From the NCBI GenBank assembly GCA_029261925.1, contig JAJDAJ010000099.1:1-63583 (forward strand): a stretch of DNA of 63,583 bases. The letters are read 5' to 3'. The position numbers and the translations under genes were made by a program. Below the pieces are notes generated by a model that did no database searches, was not told the origin of the DNA, and saw only the letters and a program-made list of their open reading frames with translations. The number at the start of each line of letters is the position of its first letter. Position 1 is the stretch's first letter. The DNA is from Deltaproteobacteria bacterium. Its GTDB lineage: Bacteria > Myxococcota_A > UBA9160 > SZUA-336. This document shows, in pieces, positions 40,979-48,255 of the stretch.

Positions 40979-42076
40979 GTGAGCCTGGATCGAATCGTCT
41001 CGGCCGACGACCACATGGACCTGCACACGCTGCCGCCGACGCTGTTCCGCGAGCGGCTGCCGGCCGGCTTTCGCGAGCGTGCGCCGCGCGTGGAGGAGCG
41101 CGAGGACGGCGCCGTCTGGACGGTCGAGGGCCAGGTCATCGGCTCGAGCGGCTCGCAGAAGGGCAGCGGGATCGTCTGGGCCTACGAGAAGGCCGGCATC
41201 GACGACGAGGACGGCCGTCGCCCCGCCGACCCCGCGCGCCGGCTGCGCGACATGGATCTCGACGGCGTCGACGCGCAGGTGATCTACGGCCCCCCCGTGG
41301 GCCTGCCGGTGGCCGACCTCGAGCTCAAGGACGCCTGCGTGCGCGTGTACAACGACTGGGCGCTGGAGTTCAACGCGCACGATCCCGAGCGTCTCTGCCT
41401 GCTGGCCTACCTCCCCACGCACTCCCCGGAGGCCGCGGCGGCGGAGGCGGAGCGCATCGCGGCGGCAGGCCACCGCGGTGCCATGCTGGGGCTGTTCGAG
41501 TCCGGCGTGCCCGTCTTCGACCCGGCCTGGGAACGACTCTGGGCCGTCGCCGGCGAGGCGCGCCTGCCGATGAGCTTTCACTTCGGCGGGGGCACCAGCC
41601 TGGTCAAGGCCCGGCCCGGCTCCTGGATGATGGCGGCGTATGTCTCCGCCCTGCCCCTGCAGCTCGACGAGGGCCTGGCCGCGATGATCTTCTGCGGCGC
41701 GCTCGAGCGGCACCCCGGCCTGCGCCTGGTCGTGGCCGAGTGCGGGCTGGGCTGGCTGCCCTACTTCCTCTGGCGCATGGACCTGATGTTCGAGACCTAC
41801 AACGAGCAGACACGCGACTACGCCCTGAAGTCCCGGCCGAGCGAGATCTTCCGGGAGCAGGTCTTCGTGACCTTCCAGGAGGACCCGGTCGGCGTGCCGC
41901 AGATCGCGCAGATCGGGATCGACAACGTGATGTGGGCCTCGGACTACCCGCACCCCAACAGCACCTTCCCGGCCTCGCGCCGCGCCGTCGATGCGCTGAT
42001 CGAGGTCGCCGGCGAGGACGTGGCTCGGAAGATCGCCTGCGAGAACGCGGTGCGGCTCTACGGACTGGCGGGCTAG
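40979..42076 (+). CDS. Amidohydrolase_2 (ACMSD/LigW-like TIM-barrel)
   Basis: A 365-residue relative of the divergent gene at 39753. The opening is SADDHMD, the canonical DxH metal pair. MSFHFGGG supplies the central His, VVAECGLGWLPY follows, and MWASDYPHPNSTFP gives the catalytic Asp. It may be a decarboxylase or hydrolase acting on a ring-cleavage or aromatic acid intermediate. GTG 40979 has gcggagg upstream. The two divergent paralogues share only modest identity, so they probably have different substrates. Confidence 0.92.
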   Translation: MSLDRIVSADDHMDLHTLPPTLFRERLPAGFRERAPRVEEREDGAVWTVEGQVIGSSGSQKGSGIVWAYEKAGIDDEDGRRPADPARRLRDMDLDGVDAQVIYGPPVGLPVADLELKDACVRVYNDWALEFNAHDPERLCLLAYLPTHSPEAAAAEAERIAAAGHRGAMLGLFESGVPVFDPAWERLWAVAGEARLPMSFHFGGGTSLVKARPGSWMMAAYVSALPLQLDEGLAAMIFCGALERHPGLRLVVAECGLGWLPYFLWRMDLMFETYNEQTRDYALKSRPSEIFREQVFVTFQEDPVGVPQIAQIGIDNVMWASDYPHPNSTFPASRRAVDALIEVAGEDVARKIACENAVRLYGLAG

Positions 42077-42221
42077 CGTCCCCGCGCCGTTCACCGGCAG
42101 TCCGTGAGGGGCCCGGCCAGGGTGGCGGCAGCTGTTCTCGGTTCGTGCCCCCGGTGTTGCGGTAGACGAGGTTCTCGCGTCGTGCATGGGGGATGGCGAG
42201 ACCGACAGGGTCGGGTCGAGG

Positions 42222-42227
42222 TAAAAT
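42222..42227 (+). promoter_or_regulatory. -10-like box (TAAAAT) for a leaderless mRNA
   Basis: TAAAAT, strikingly A-rich for this window, ends 7 nt before GTG 42235, which begins a signal peptide in frame with the peptidase. Confidence 0.55.
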
Positions 42228-42234
42228 CCACCCG

Positions 42235-44382
42235 GTGCGGAGCGGCAGGCGGTGGAATCGCGGGGTGCTCGAGCTGCTGGTGACGGCGTGGGCCCTGCTG
42301 TGGCCGCTACAGGTCACAGCGCAGATCCTGATCGCTGCCGGCTTCGAGACCGGGCCAGCGCCGTTCGCCTACCTCGACGACGCCTTCCGTGGCACCGCCC
42401 AGCCCGCCTACGCCAGCGGGGTTCACCTCGGGAGCGGTGGCTTCGCGGGCGGCGCGCTCTCGGTCACCGTCGGTGGCGTGGACGGGGCGGACATCCTGGA
42501 CATGTCCGGCGGCTGGGAGGCGAGCTTCGTGCTCGACGAGGCGCAGCCCGTGCAGCTGAGCCTGCGCTACCGGCTGATCGGGTCGGAGAGCTACGAGAGC
42601 GACGAGCGCATCCAGGCGCTGGTCTCGCTGGACGGGGCCCTGCTGGGTACCGGCCCCGACGACTTCCTGGTGGAGATCGCCGGCAACGGCAACGGCGGCG
42701 CGGTCGCCGACACCGGGTGGATCGCCTGGAGCGCGCACCTGGGCAACCTGCCCGCCGGTACGCACGCACTGCGCGTCGGCGGGTACGGGAGCAAGAAGAC
42801 GTTCGACGACGAGTCGGTCGAGGTGCGCTTCGACGATGTGCGCGTCGAGCTGGCGCCGCCCCCGGCCCCGGAGGTCGCCGTGCAGTCGCTGGTGGCCGCG
42901 CTCGACCCGGCGCGTTTCCGCGCCAGCATCGAGACGCTGGCTGGCCTCGGATCGCGTCACTGGAGCCAGCAGGGGAACCTCGCCGCGGTCGACTGGATCG
43001 AGACGCAGCTCGCCTCGTACGGCTACACGGTAGAGCGTCATGCCTACACGTTCGACGGCGAGACGCGCGAGAACGTGTACGCGACGCGCACCGGCAGCCT
43101 CGAGCCGGACCGGATGTACATCGTCTCGGCGCATCTCGACAGCACCAACAACGACAGCGCCGATCGCTCGTTCGCTCCCGGCGCCGACGACGACGCCTCC
43201 GGCGTCGCGCTGGTGCTCGAGGCGGCGCGCGTCCTCGCCAGTCCCGGGGTCGAGGTCGAGCGCTCCGTGCGCTTCGCGTTCTGGAACAACGAGGAGACCG
43301 GCCTCGCGGGCAGCGCGGCCTACGCGGCCGACCGCGCACCGCTGCAGGGTGTCGAGAGCCCGCCCGGATCCGGGCTGTTTCCCGAGCCGACGTGGCTGGG
43401 GATGCTGCAGCACGACATGATCCTGTTCGACCACGGCCTGCCGCCCCAGCCGCAGCAGATCCCCGGCGCAGACATCGACATCGAGTACCAGCTCGAGGCG
43501 ACCTCGGGCGGGGGCGCGATCGCCCTGGCACTGGCCGTGCTGCAGGCCAGCAGCGACCACGCGAGCGACTACCCCGCGCAGGTCAGCGGGAGCATGAGCA
43601 ATACGGACTCACGATCCTTCCAGGATCACGCCCCCGCCATCAGCCTGCGCGAGAACCAGCGTCTCGCGGAGATCGGAAACGGTGCGAACCCGCACTGGCA
43701 TCGCGACACGGACGTGCCGGGGACGTACTCCGACGCCGACTACCTGCTCGGATTCAACGTCGTGCAGACCAGCGTCGCCGCCGTCGCCCGGCTGGCCGGG
43801 GCCCGGGTCGCAATCTGCGGCAACGGCGTGCTCGAGGCCGGCGAGGCGTGCGATGACGGAGGAACGGCCCCGGGCGACTGCTGCGCCGCCGACTGCGCAC
43901 TGGAGCCCGCCGGCAGCGGCTGCGACGACGGCGACGCGTGCACGAGCGGGGACGTGTGCGGCGCGGGGACCTGCCAGCCGGGGCCACCGCTGCTCTGCGA
44001 CGATGCAGAGGCGTGCACGACCGACGCCTGCGACGCGGCCAGCGGCTGCACGTTCCTGGCGAACACGGACCCCTGCGACGACGGCGACGCGTGCACGAGC
44101 GGGGACGTGTGCGGCGCGGGGACCTGCCAGCCGGGGCCACCGCTGCTCTGCGACGATGCAGAGGCGTGCACGGAGGACGTCTGCGAGCCGGCGCTGGGCT
44201 GCGTCCACGAGCCGATCGAGATGTGCGTCGAGGCGCCGGGCGTCCCGCTGCTGCCGGGCTCGTCGCCGCCCGGGGTGGCGCTGCCGCTGCTCTTGCTGGG
44301 CGCGCTGCTGTGGCGGGCCCGCAGCGCGCACCTCGGGGCCGGGAGCGGCCGGGCGTGGCGGCGGCGCGGCGGAGAGGCCTAG
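42235..44382 (+). CDS. Secreted M28-family metallopeptidase with Myxococcus-type Cys-rich repeats
   Basis: A 715-residue secreted protein. The signal peptide (LLVTAWALLWPLQVTAQ) leads to a carbohydrate-binding-like beta domain (about 30-215), then an M28 aminopeptidase. Zinc and catalytic positions are VSAHLDST, PGADDDASGVA, WNNEETGLAGS, MLQHDMI and SSDHASD, all as expected. A myxo-type disulfide repeat (CGNGVLEAGEACDDG) and two Cys-rich units duplicated at the DNA level follow. It ends with a hydrophobic segment (LPLLLLGALLWRA) and a basic tail like a C-terminal sorting or anchor signal. It probably releases N-terminal amino acids from peptides outside the cell. GTG 42235 is used because TAAAAT lies 7 nt upstream and the signal peptide starts there. 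Confidence 0.92.
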   Translation: MRSGRRWNRGVLELLVTAWALLWPLQVTAQILIAAGFETGPAPFAYLDDAFRGTAQPAYASGVHLGSGGFAGGALSVTVGGVDGADILDMSGGWEASFVLDEAQPVQLSLRYRLIGSESYESDERIQALVSLDGALLGTGPDDFLVEIAGNGNGGAVADTGWIAWSAHLGNLPAGTHALRVGGYGSKKTFDDESVEVRFDDVRVELAPPPAPEVAVQSLVAALDPARFRASIETLAGLGSRHWSQQGNLAAVDWIETQLASYGYTVERHAYTFDGETRENVYATRTGSLEPDRMYIVSAHLDSTNNDSADRSFAPGADDDASGVALVLEAARVLASPGVEVERSVRFAFWNNEETGLAGSAAYAADRAPLQGVESPPGSGLFPEPTWLGMLQHDMILFDHGLPPQPQQIPGADIDIEYQLEATSGGGAIALALAVLQASSDHASDYPAQVSGSMSNTDSRSFQDHAPAISLRENQRLAEIGNGANPHWHRDTDVPGTYSDADYLLGFNVVQTSVAAVARLAGARVAICGNGVLEAGEACDDGGTAPGDCCAADCALEPAGSGCDDGDACTSGDVCGAGTCQPGPPLLCDDAEACTTDACDAASGCTFLANTDPCDDGDACTSGDVCGAGTCQPGPPLLCDDAEACTEDVCEPALGCVHEPIEMCVEAPGVPLLPGSSPPGVALPLLLLGALLWRARSAHLGAGSGRAWRRRGGEA
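43920..44019 (+). repeat. Perfect 100-bp direct repeat, copy 1
   Basis: Identical base for base to 44073-44172, a period of 153 nt (51 codons). It encodes one Cys-rich unit (CDDGDACTSGDVCGAG and following) of the M28 peptidase. Perfect identity including silent positions points to recent duplication or ongoing conversion. Confidence 0.9.
44073..44172 (+). repeat. Perfect 100-bp direct repeat, copy 2
   Basis: Second copy of the 100-bp unit. It diverges immediately outside its borders (position 44072 versus 43919, and 44173 versus 44020), so the duplicated block is sharply bounded. Confidence 0.9.
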
Positions 44383-44385
44383 ACT
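44380..44385 (+). promoter_or_regulatory. -10-like box (TAGACT) for a leaderless mRNA
   Basis: TAGACT begins within the stop codon of the M28 gene and ends 6 nt before GTG 44392. Confidence 0.5.
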
Positions 44386-44391
44386 CCCGGG

Positions 44392-45252
44392 GTGCAGTGG
44401 CGCGCGATCCTTCCCCTGTTCGTCGTCGCCGGCCTGCCGGGACTGCTGGCTGCTGGCTGTGCGGGCCCCCGGGTCTACAGCTACACGCCCGAGGCGCTGC
44501 GTGCCGAGCTGCGTCTGCGCGCGCCCGATCTGCGCCCCCACGAGCTGATCGTGCCCTTCGAGGTCGATCCTGCCGATGTCGAGTTCGCTCGCGCCCGGGT
44601 GCCGCGCCACGCCAGCAGCGAGGTCACGGTCCAGGCCCTGGTCGATACGCTCACGGATCGCGCCGCGTTCGGGCTGCGCTACGACTGGGCCCGCACGGCC
44701 GACGCCCGGTCCACGCTCGCCTCGCGCCGCGGAAACTGCATGTCGCTGGCGTCGGTGCTGGTCGGTCTCGCACGTGGCCTCGGCATGCACGCGTACTACG
44801 CGGAGGCGGTGCGCTACCGGGAGCTGCAGTCCGACGACGACCTGCGCATCTGGTCGGGGCACATGGCGGTGGTGATCGTCGTCCACGATCAGCGGGCCGT
44901 CGTCGACTTCTCGGGCCAGCTTCCCGACGAGGTGCGATTCCGGCGCATCGACGACGTACGCGCGCTCGCGCACTTCTACAACAACCTGGGCTTCCAGCAG
45001 GTACGCGAGGCGCGCCTCGCCCGCGTGGACGTGCCGTGGCTGGAGCTGCGCCGGCAGTTCGAGATCGCCACGCGCATCGATCCGGGCTTCGGCCAGGCCT
45101 GGAACAGCCTCGGCGTGGCGCATGCCCGCAGCGGCGACCTGGAGGCCGCGCGGGACATGTACCGCACGGCGATCGAGGTGGATCCCGGCCTGAGGGCCGC
45201 ACGGGAGAACCTGGACAGCCTGCGCGCGCGGCTGGACGACGGCGGCAGCTGA
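44392..45252 (+). CDS. Transglutaminase-like lipoprotein with TPR tail
   Basis: A 286-residue lipoprotein (signal ending GLLAAGC). The core is transglutaminase-like, with Cys in SRRGNCMSLASVL, His in SGHMAVVI and Asp in AVVDFSG, the usual C-H-D order. A C-terminal pair of tetratricopeptide repeats follows (FEIATRIDPGFGQAWNSLGVAHARSGD, then MYRTAIEVDPG). It probably acts in the periplasm as a peptidase-like or scaffolding protein. The GTG start lies 6 nt after TAGACT and only 9 bp after the M28 stop; it may have its own promoter. Confidence 0.88.
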   Translation: MQWRAILPLFVVAGLPGLLAAGCAGPRVYSYTPEALRAELRLRAPDLRPHELIVPFEVDPADVEFARARVPRHASSEVTVQALVDTLTDRAAFGLRYDWARTADARSTLASRRGNCMSLASVLVGLARGLGMHAYYAEAVRYRELQSDDDLRIWSGHMAVVIVVHDQRAVVDFSGQLPDEVRFRRIDDVRALAHFYNNLGFQQVREARLARVDVPWLELRRQFEIATRIDPGFGQAWNSLGVAHARSGDLEAARDMYRTAIEVDPGLRAARENLDSLRARLDDGGS

Positions 45253-45271
45253 GTCCTCCAGCCCGATGCAG

Positions 45272-45277
45272 TAGGAT
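45272..45277 (+). promoter_or_regulatory. -10-like box (TAGGAT) for cytochrome c gene
   Basis: TAGGAT lies 28 nt before the cytochrome ATG (45306), giving an implied leader of about 22 nt. Confidence 0.4.
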
Positions 45278-45305
45278 CCCGGCCACGCCGGTCTCCGGCC
45301 CGATC

Positions 45306-45716
45306 ATGCAAGCCCATCTCGACGCATCGAACGCGGCCCCGGCCTCCGGCGGCTGCGGCCGGGAGATCCGGCGCATCGCGGCCGTGCTGCTCGGGGCCCT
45401 GGCCTGCTCGACCGGTGACGGCGCATCGCAGGCGACCCCCGGGGCGAGCACACTCGCCCACGGCGAGCGCCTCTTCCTGGGCTCGTGCGCGGGCTACTGC
45501 CACTCCCCGGCGTACGGCGGCCGCGGCGATGCGCCGGACCTCTTCGACTGCGTGTGGGTGTACGGCGCCACCGACGAGGCGATCCTGCGCTCGATCACGC
45601 AGGGGGTTCCCGGCAGCGACATGCCCGGCTTCGCCGACACCCTGTCCGGGGTCGACCGCCGGCTGCTGGTGGCCTGGCTGCGGGCGGAGAGCCGCTGCGA
45701 GACCGCCGCGCCGTAG
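45306..45716 (+). CDS. Exported c-type cytochrome with CX3CH heme site
   Basis: A 136-residue protein. The N-terminal export signal (IRRIAAVLLGALACSTG) contains a lipobox-like LACS, so it may be lipid-anchored. The heme attachment motif is SCAGYCHS, i.e. C-x3-CH, one residue longer than the standard CxxCH. The likely axial Met is in GSDMPGF, in the position typical of small class I cytochromes. It ends 2 bp from the convergent PQQ dehydrogenase gene and would be a natural electron acceptor for it. ATG 45306 is chosen because the signal follows. Confidence 0.88.
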   Translation: MQAHLDASNAAPASGGCGREIRRIAAVLLGALACSTGDGASQATPGASTLAHGERLFLGSCAGYCHSPAYGGRGDAPDLFDCVWVYGATDEAILRSITQGVPGSDMPGFADTLSGVDRRLLVAWLRAESRCETAAP

Positions 45717-45717
45717 C

Positions 45718-47718
45718 TCAGTCGGGAAGCGTGTAGGCGATCACGTGGTCGCCCATCACGCCCTGCTGGTAGCGCGCGTACAGATGGTGCCCTCCCGGCG
45801 TCACCAGCAGGTACTGCTTGCCACCCGGCCGCACACGGTAGCTGATCGGCCCGGAGTGCAGGCTGGCGGGCAGCTGGAGCGTGGCGAGCTCCGCGCCGCT
45901 GCGGGCGTCGTGCGCGCGCAGCTCCGGAACCGAGGTGCCGCCGTGGAAGATCAGCCCGCCGGCGGTCACCAGCGCGGGGGCGAAGCCCGACGCACCGGGC
46001 ACGCCCTCGGGGGTCCGGCCCGACGGCACGCGCCAGAGGATCTCGCCGCGGCGCAGGTCGACCGCGACCAGCGTGCCCCAGGGCGGGGCGAGACAGGGCT
46101 GGCCCTCGTGCATGAACGGCGCACCTCCGCGCGGGGCCAGCGACGCCATCGCGGTGCGGGCCGCGCGCCGCTGCCCGGGCAGCAGGGCCGGACGCCGCAG
46201 GGCGTCCGGGATCACGACGGTCGTGAGCATGGCCATGTTGCTGGTGGGGACGTACAGGATGCCGCTGCGCGGATCGAGCGCGCCGCCCGGCCAGTTGGCG
46301 CCACCCGCGGTCGACGGGTACAGCACCGAGCCGCGCTCGCTGGGCGGCGTGTAGATGCCCTCGTTGCGCAGGCCCGCGAGCATGGCCGCACAGCCCTCGA
46401 GGTGCCCCGGCGTGTGCGCCCAGAGGTCGGCGCGCGTGAGCGCGTGGACGGGCGAGAGCGGCCCGGGTCGCGACGGGAAGGGCTGCGTGGCGGCGGCGCG
46501 CTCGCCGGGGATGTCGCTGGCCGGGACGGCTCGCTCCTCGATCGGGAACACCGGCTCACCGGTCTCGCGCTCGAACACGTACACGAAGCTGGTCTTGGTG
46601 AGCTGGACGACCACGTCGATCGCACGGCCATCGCGCTCCAGGGTCGTCAGCAGAGGCTGCGACGCGACGTCGTAGTCCCAGAGATCGTGGTGCACCGCCT
46701 GGAAGTGCCAGACGCGCTCGCCGCTGTCCGCGCGCAGCACGACCAGCGAGTCCGAGAACAGGTTGTCGCCGGGGCGCGTTCCCCCGTAGAAGTCCGGGCT
46801 CGCGGTGCTCGTGGGCACGAAGACCAGGCCGCGCTCCGGATCGGCCGAGAGCGGTGCCCAGGCATTGGCGCCGACGCCGGTCCGCCAGCTCTCGTCGTCC
46901 CAGGTCTCCACGCCGGGCTCGCCCTCGCGCGGGATCACGTGGAAGCGCCAGCGCAGCCGCCCCGTGCGCGCGTCGTAGCCGCGCACGTCGCCCGACGGCT
47001 GGACGGCGCGGTTGTCCGCCAGCGAGGAGCCCACGACCACGGTGTCGCCGATCGCGACGGGAGGCGAGGTCATCTTGTGATGCTCCGGGCGCGGCAGCGG
47101 ATCGATCCCCACGTGCAGGTCCACGGTGCCGCCCTTCCCGAAGCCCGTGCACACCCGGCCCGTCTCCAGGTCCAGGGCCACCAGCCGCGAGTCCACCGTG
47201 GCGACGAAGAGCCGCGATGCGCACGGACCGCTGGCCCGCGGATCGCGCCAGAACTCGACCCCGCGGTTCACGTAGCCGTTGGAGTAGCGGACACCCCGAT
47301 CGACGTGCGGGTCGAAGATCCAGAGCTCGGCGCCGGTCTCGGCGTCGAGCGCGATCACGCGGTTGTACGGCGTGGAGATGACGACCTTGCCGTCGATCAT
47401 CAGGGGCGTGGCCTCGAAGGCCGTTCCCGAGACCTTGGCGGGATTCTCCGGTACGTGGGCGTCGCCGTGCCGGTAGGTCCAGGCGACCTCCAGCGTGCCG
47501 ACGTTGCCCGCATGGATGTCGGCCAGCGGCGAGTAGCGCGTACCGCCCGGGTCGCCGCCGGGATGCGGCCAGTCGGAGACGGCAGGCGCATCCTGTCCAG
47601 CGGCCTGCGCCGCGACGAGCGCGATGGCCGCCAGGACGGCTCGCACGGGGCCGGGGCGCGCGCGGCCGGGGGTCGAGACACACGGGCGGCTTCGGGAAGG
47701 CTGCGGACGGAACGGCAC
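45718..47718 (-). CDS. PQQ-dependent dehydrogenase (quinoprotein, glucose/alcohol type)
   Basis: A 666-residue exported eight-bladed beta-propeller. After the signal (VRAVLAAIALVAAQAAGQ) come DWPHPGGDPGGTRYSPL, GTALELWIFD-like blades, HHDLWDYDVASQP (the diagnostic PQQ-site block), GGANWPGGALDP and CLAPPWGTLVAVDL. It matches the membrane glucose dehydrogenase/pyrroloquinoline-quinone dehydrogenase group without the membrane domain. It oxidises a sugar or alcohol in the periplasm and passes electrons to a cytochrome, probably the one encoded convergently. Tandem ATGs at 47730/47727 overlap the TATGAT box, so GTG 47718, 7 nt after that box, is the likely leaderless start. Confidence 0.93.
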   Translation of the reverse strand: MPFRPQPSRSRPCVSTPGRARPGPVRAVLAAIALVAAQAAGQDAPAVSDWPHPGGDPGGTRYSPLADIHAGNVGTLEVAWTYRHGDAHVPENPAKVSGTAFEATPLMIDGKVVISTPYNRVIALDAETGAELWIFDPHVDRGVRYSNGYVNRGVEFWRDPRASGPCASRLFVATVDSRLVALDLETGRVCTGFGKGGTVDLHVGIDPLPRPEHHKMTSPPVAIGDTVVVGSSLADNRAVQPSGDVRGYDARTGRLRWRFHVIPREGEPGVETWDDESWRTGVGANAWAPLSADPERGLVFVPTSTASPDFYGGTRPGDNLFSDSLVVLRADSGERVWHFQAVHHDLWDYDVASQPLLTTLERDGRAIDVVVQLTKTSFVYVFERETGEPVFPIEERAVPASDIPGERAAATQPFPSRPGPLSPVHALTRADLWAHTPGHLEGCAAMLAGLRNEGIYTPPSERGSVLYPSTAGGANWPGGALDPRSGILYVPTSNMAMLTTVVIPDALRRPALLPGQRRAARTAMASLAPRGGAPFMHEGQPCLAPPWGTLVAVDLRRGEILWRVPSGRTPEGVPGASGFAPALVTAGGLIFHGGTSVPELRAHDARSGAELATLQLPASLHSGPISYRVRPGGKQYLLVTPGGHHLYARYQQGVMGDHVIAYTLPD

Positions 47719-47725
47719 GGCGCGC

Positions 47726-47731
47726 ATCATA
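47726..47731 (-). promoter_or_regulatory. -10-like box (TATGAT) for a leaderless mRNA
   Basis: TATGAT on the minus strand ends 7 nt before GTG 47718. The ATGATG that gives the longest frame lies inside the box itself and would not be transcribed. Confidence 0.5.
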
Positions 47732-47776
47732 CGCCCACGGCGAGCGCTGGTCGTGCCGGCGACGGCGCGGTGCGCC

Positions 47777-48160
47777 CTACTCCGGGTGGCTCTCGAGGAT
47801 CTCGATGTCGTAGCCGTCGGGGTCGCGGATGAACGCCGCGGTCACCGGCCACTGCTCGAGCCGGCGCGGCCCGGCCACCGACTCGCAGCCGGCCTGCATG
47901 GCGCGCTGGTACAGGCCCTTGCAGTCATCGGTCCGGATGTACAGCTTCCAGAACGCGTCGCCGTGGTCGATCGGGCCGCTGCGCTCGAGGTGCTGCGCCA
48001 GCTGGATGCGCGAGCCACCGTCTCCCGCGAGCACCACCTCCTGGACTCCCGGGATCTCGAAGCGCCCCTCAACCTGCAGGCCGAGCACCTCGCTGTAGAA
48101 GCGCTCGGAGCGCTGCAGATCGGTCACGTTGATGCAGAACTGGTCGAGACGGGTCTTCAA
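47777..48160 (-). CDS. VOC/glyoxalase-superfamily protein
   Basis: A 127-residue protein of the vicinal-oxygen-chelate fold: FCINVTDLQRSERFYSEVLGL at the N-terminus, a central HGDAFWKLYIRTDDCKGLYQRA and the terminal FIRDPDGYDIEILES, which carries the second metal ligand set. It could be glyoxalase I-like, an isomerase or a dioxygenase. The start is TTG 48160, with gaggaa 7 nt upstream and a TATGCT box 29 nt upstream. No better ATG or GTG exists in the conserved region. Confidence 0.88.
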   Translation of the reverse strand: MKTRLDQFCINVTDLQRSERFYSEVLGLQVEGRFEIPGVQEVVLAGDGGSRIQLAQHLERSGPIDHGDAFWKLYIRTDDCKGLYQRAMQAGCESVAGPRRLEQWPVTAAFIRDPDGYDIEILESHPE

Positions 48161-48189
48161 GGGCGTTCCTCTGCGGAGATCCGGGCGCG

Positions 48190-48195
48190 AGCATA
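48190..48195 (-). promoter_or_regulatory. -10-like box (TATGCT) for VOC gene
   Basis: TATGCT on the minus strand lies 29 nt before TTG 48160, in the gap after the glutamine synthetase gene. Confidence 0.4.
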
Positions 48196-48255
48196 CCCGG
48201 CCCGGCACGCGGCTGCAGCCATGCTGGGCGGCCTGCGCCCGGCCCCCCTGCACCC

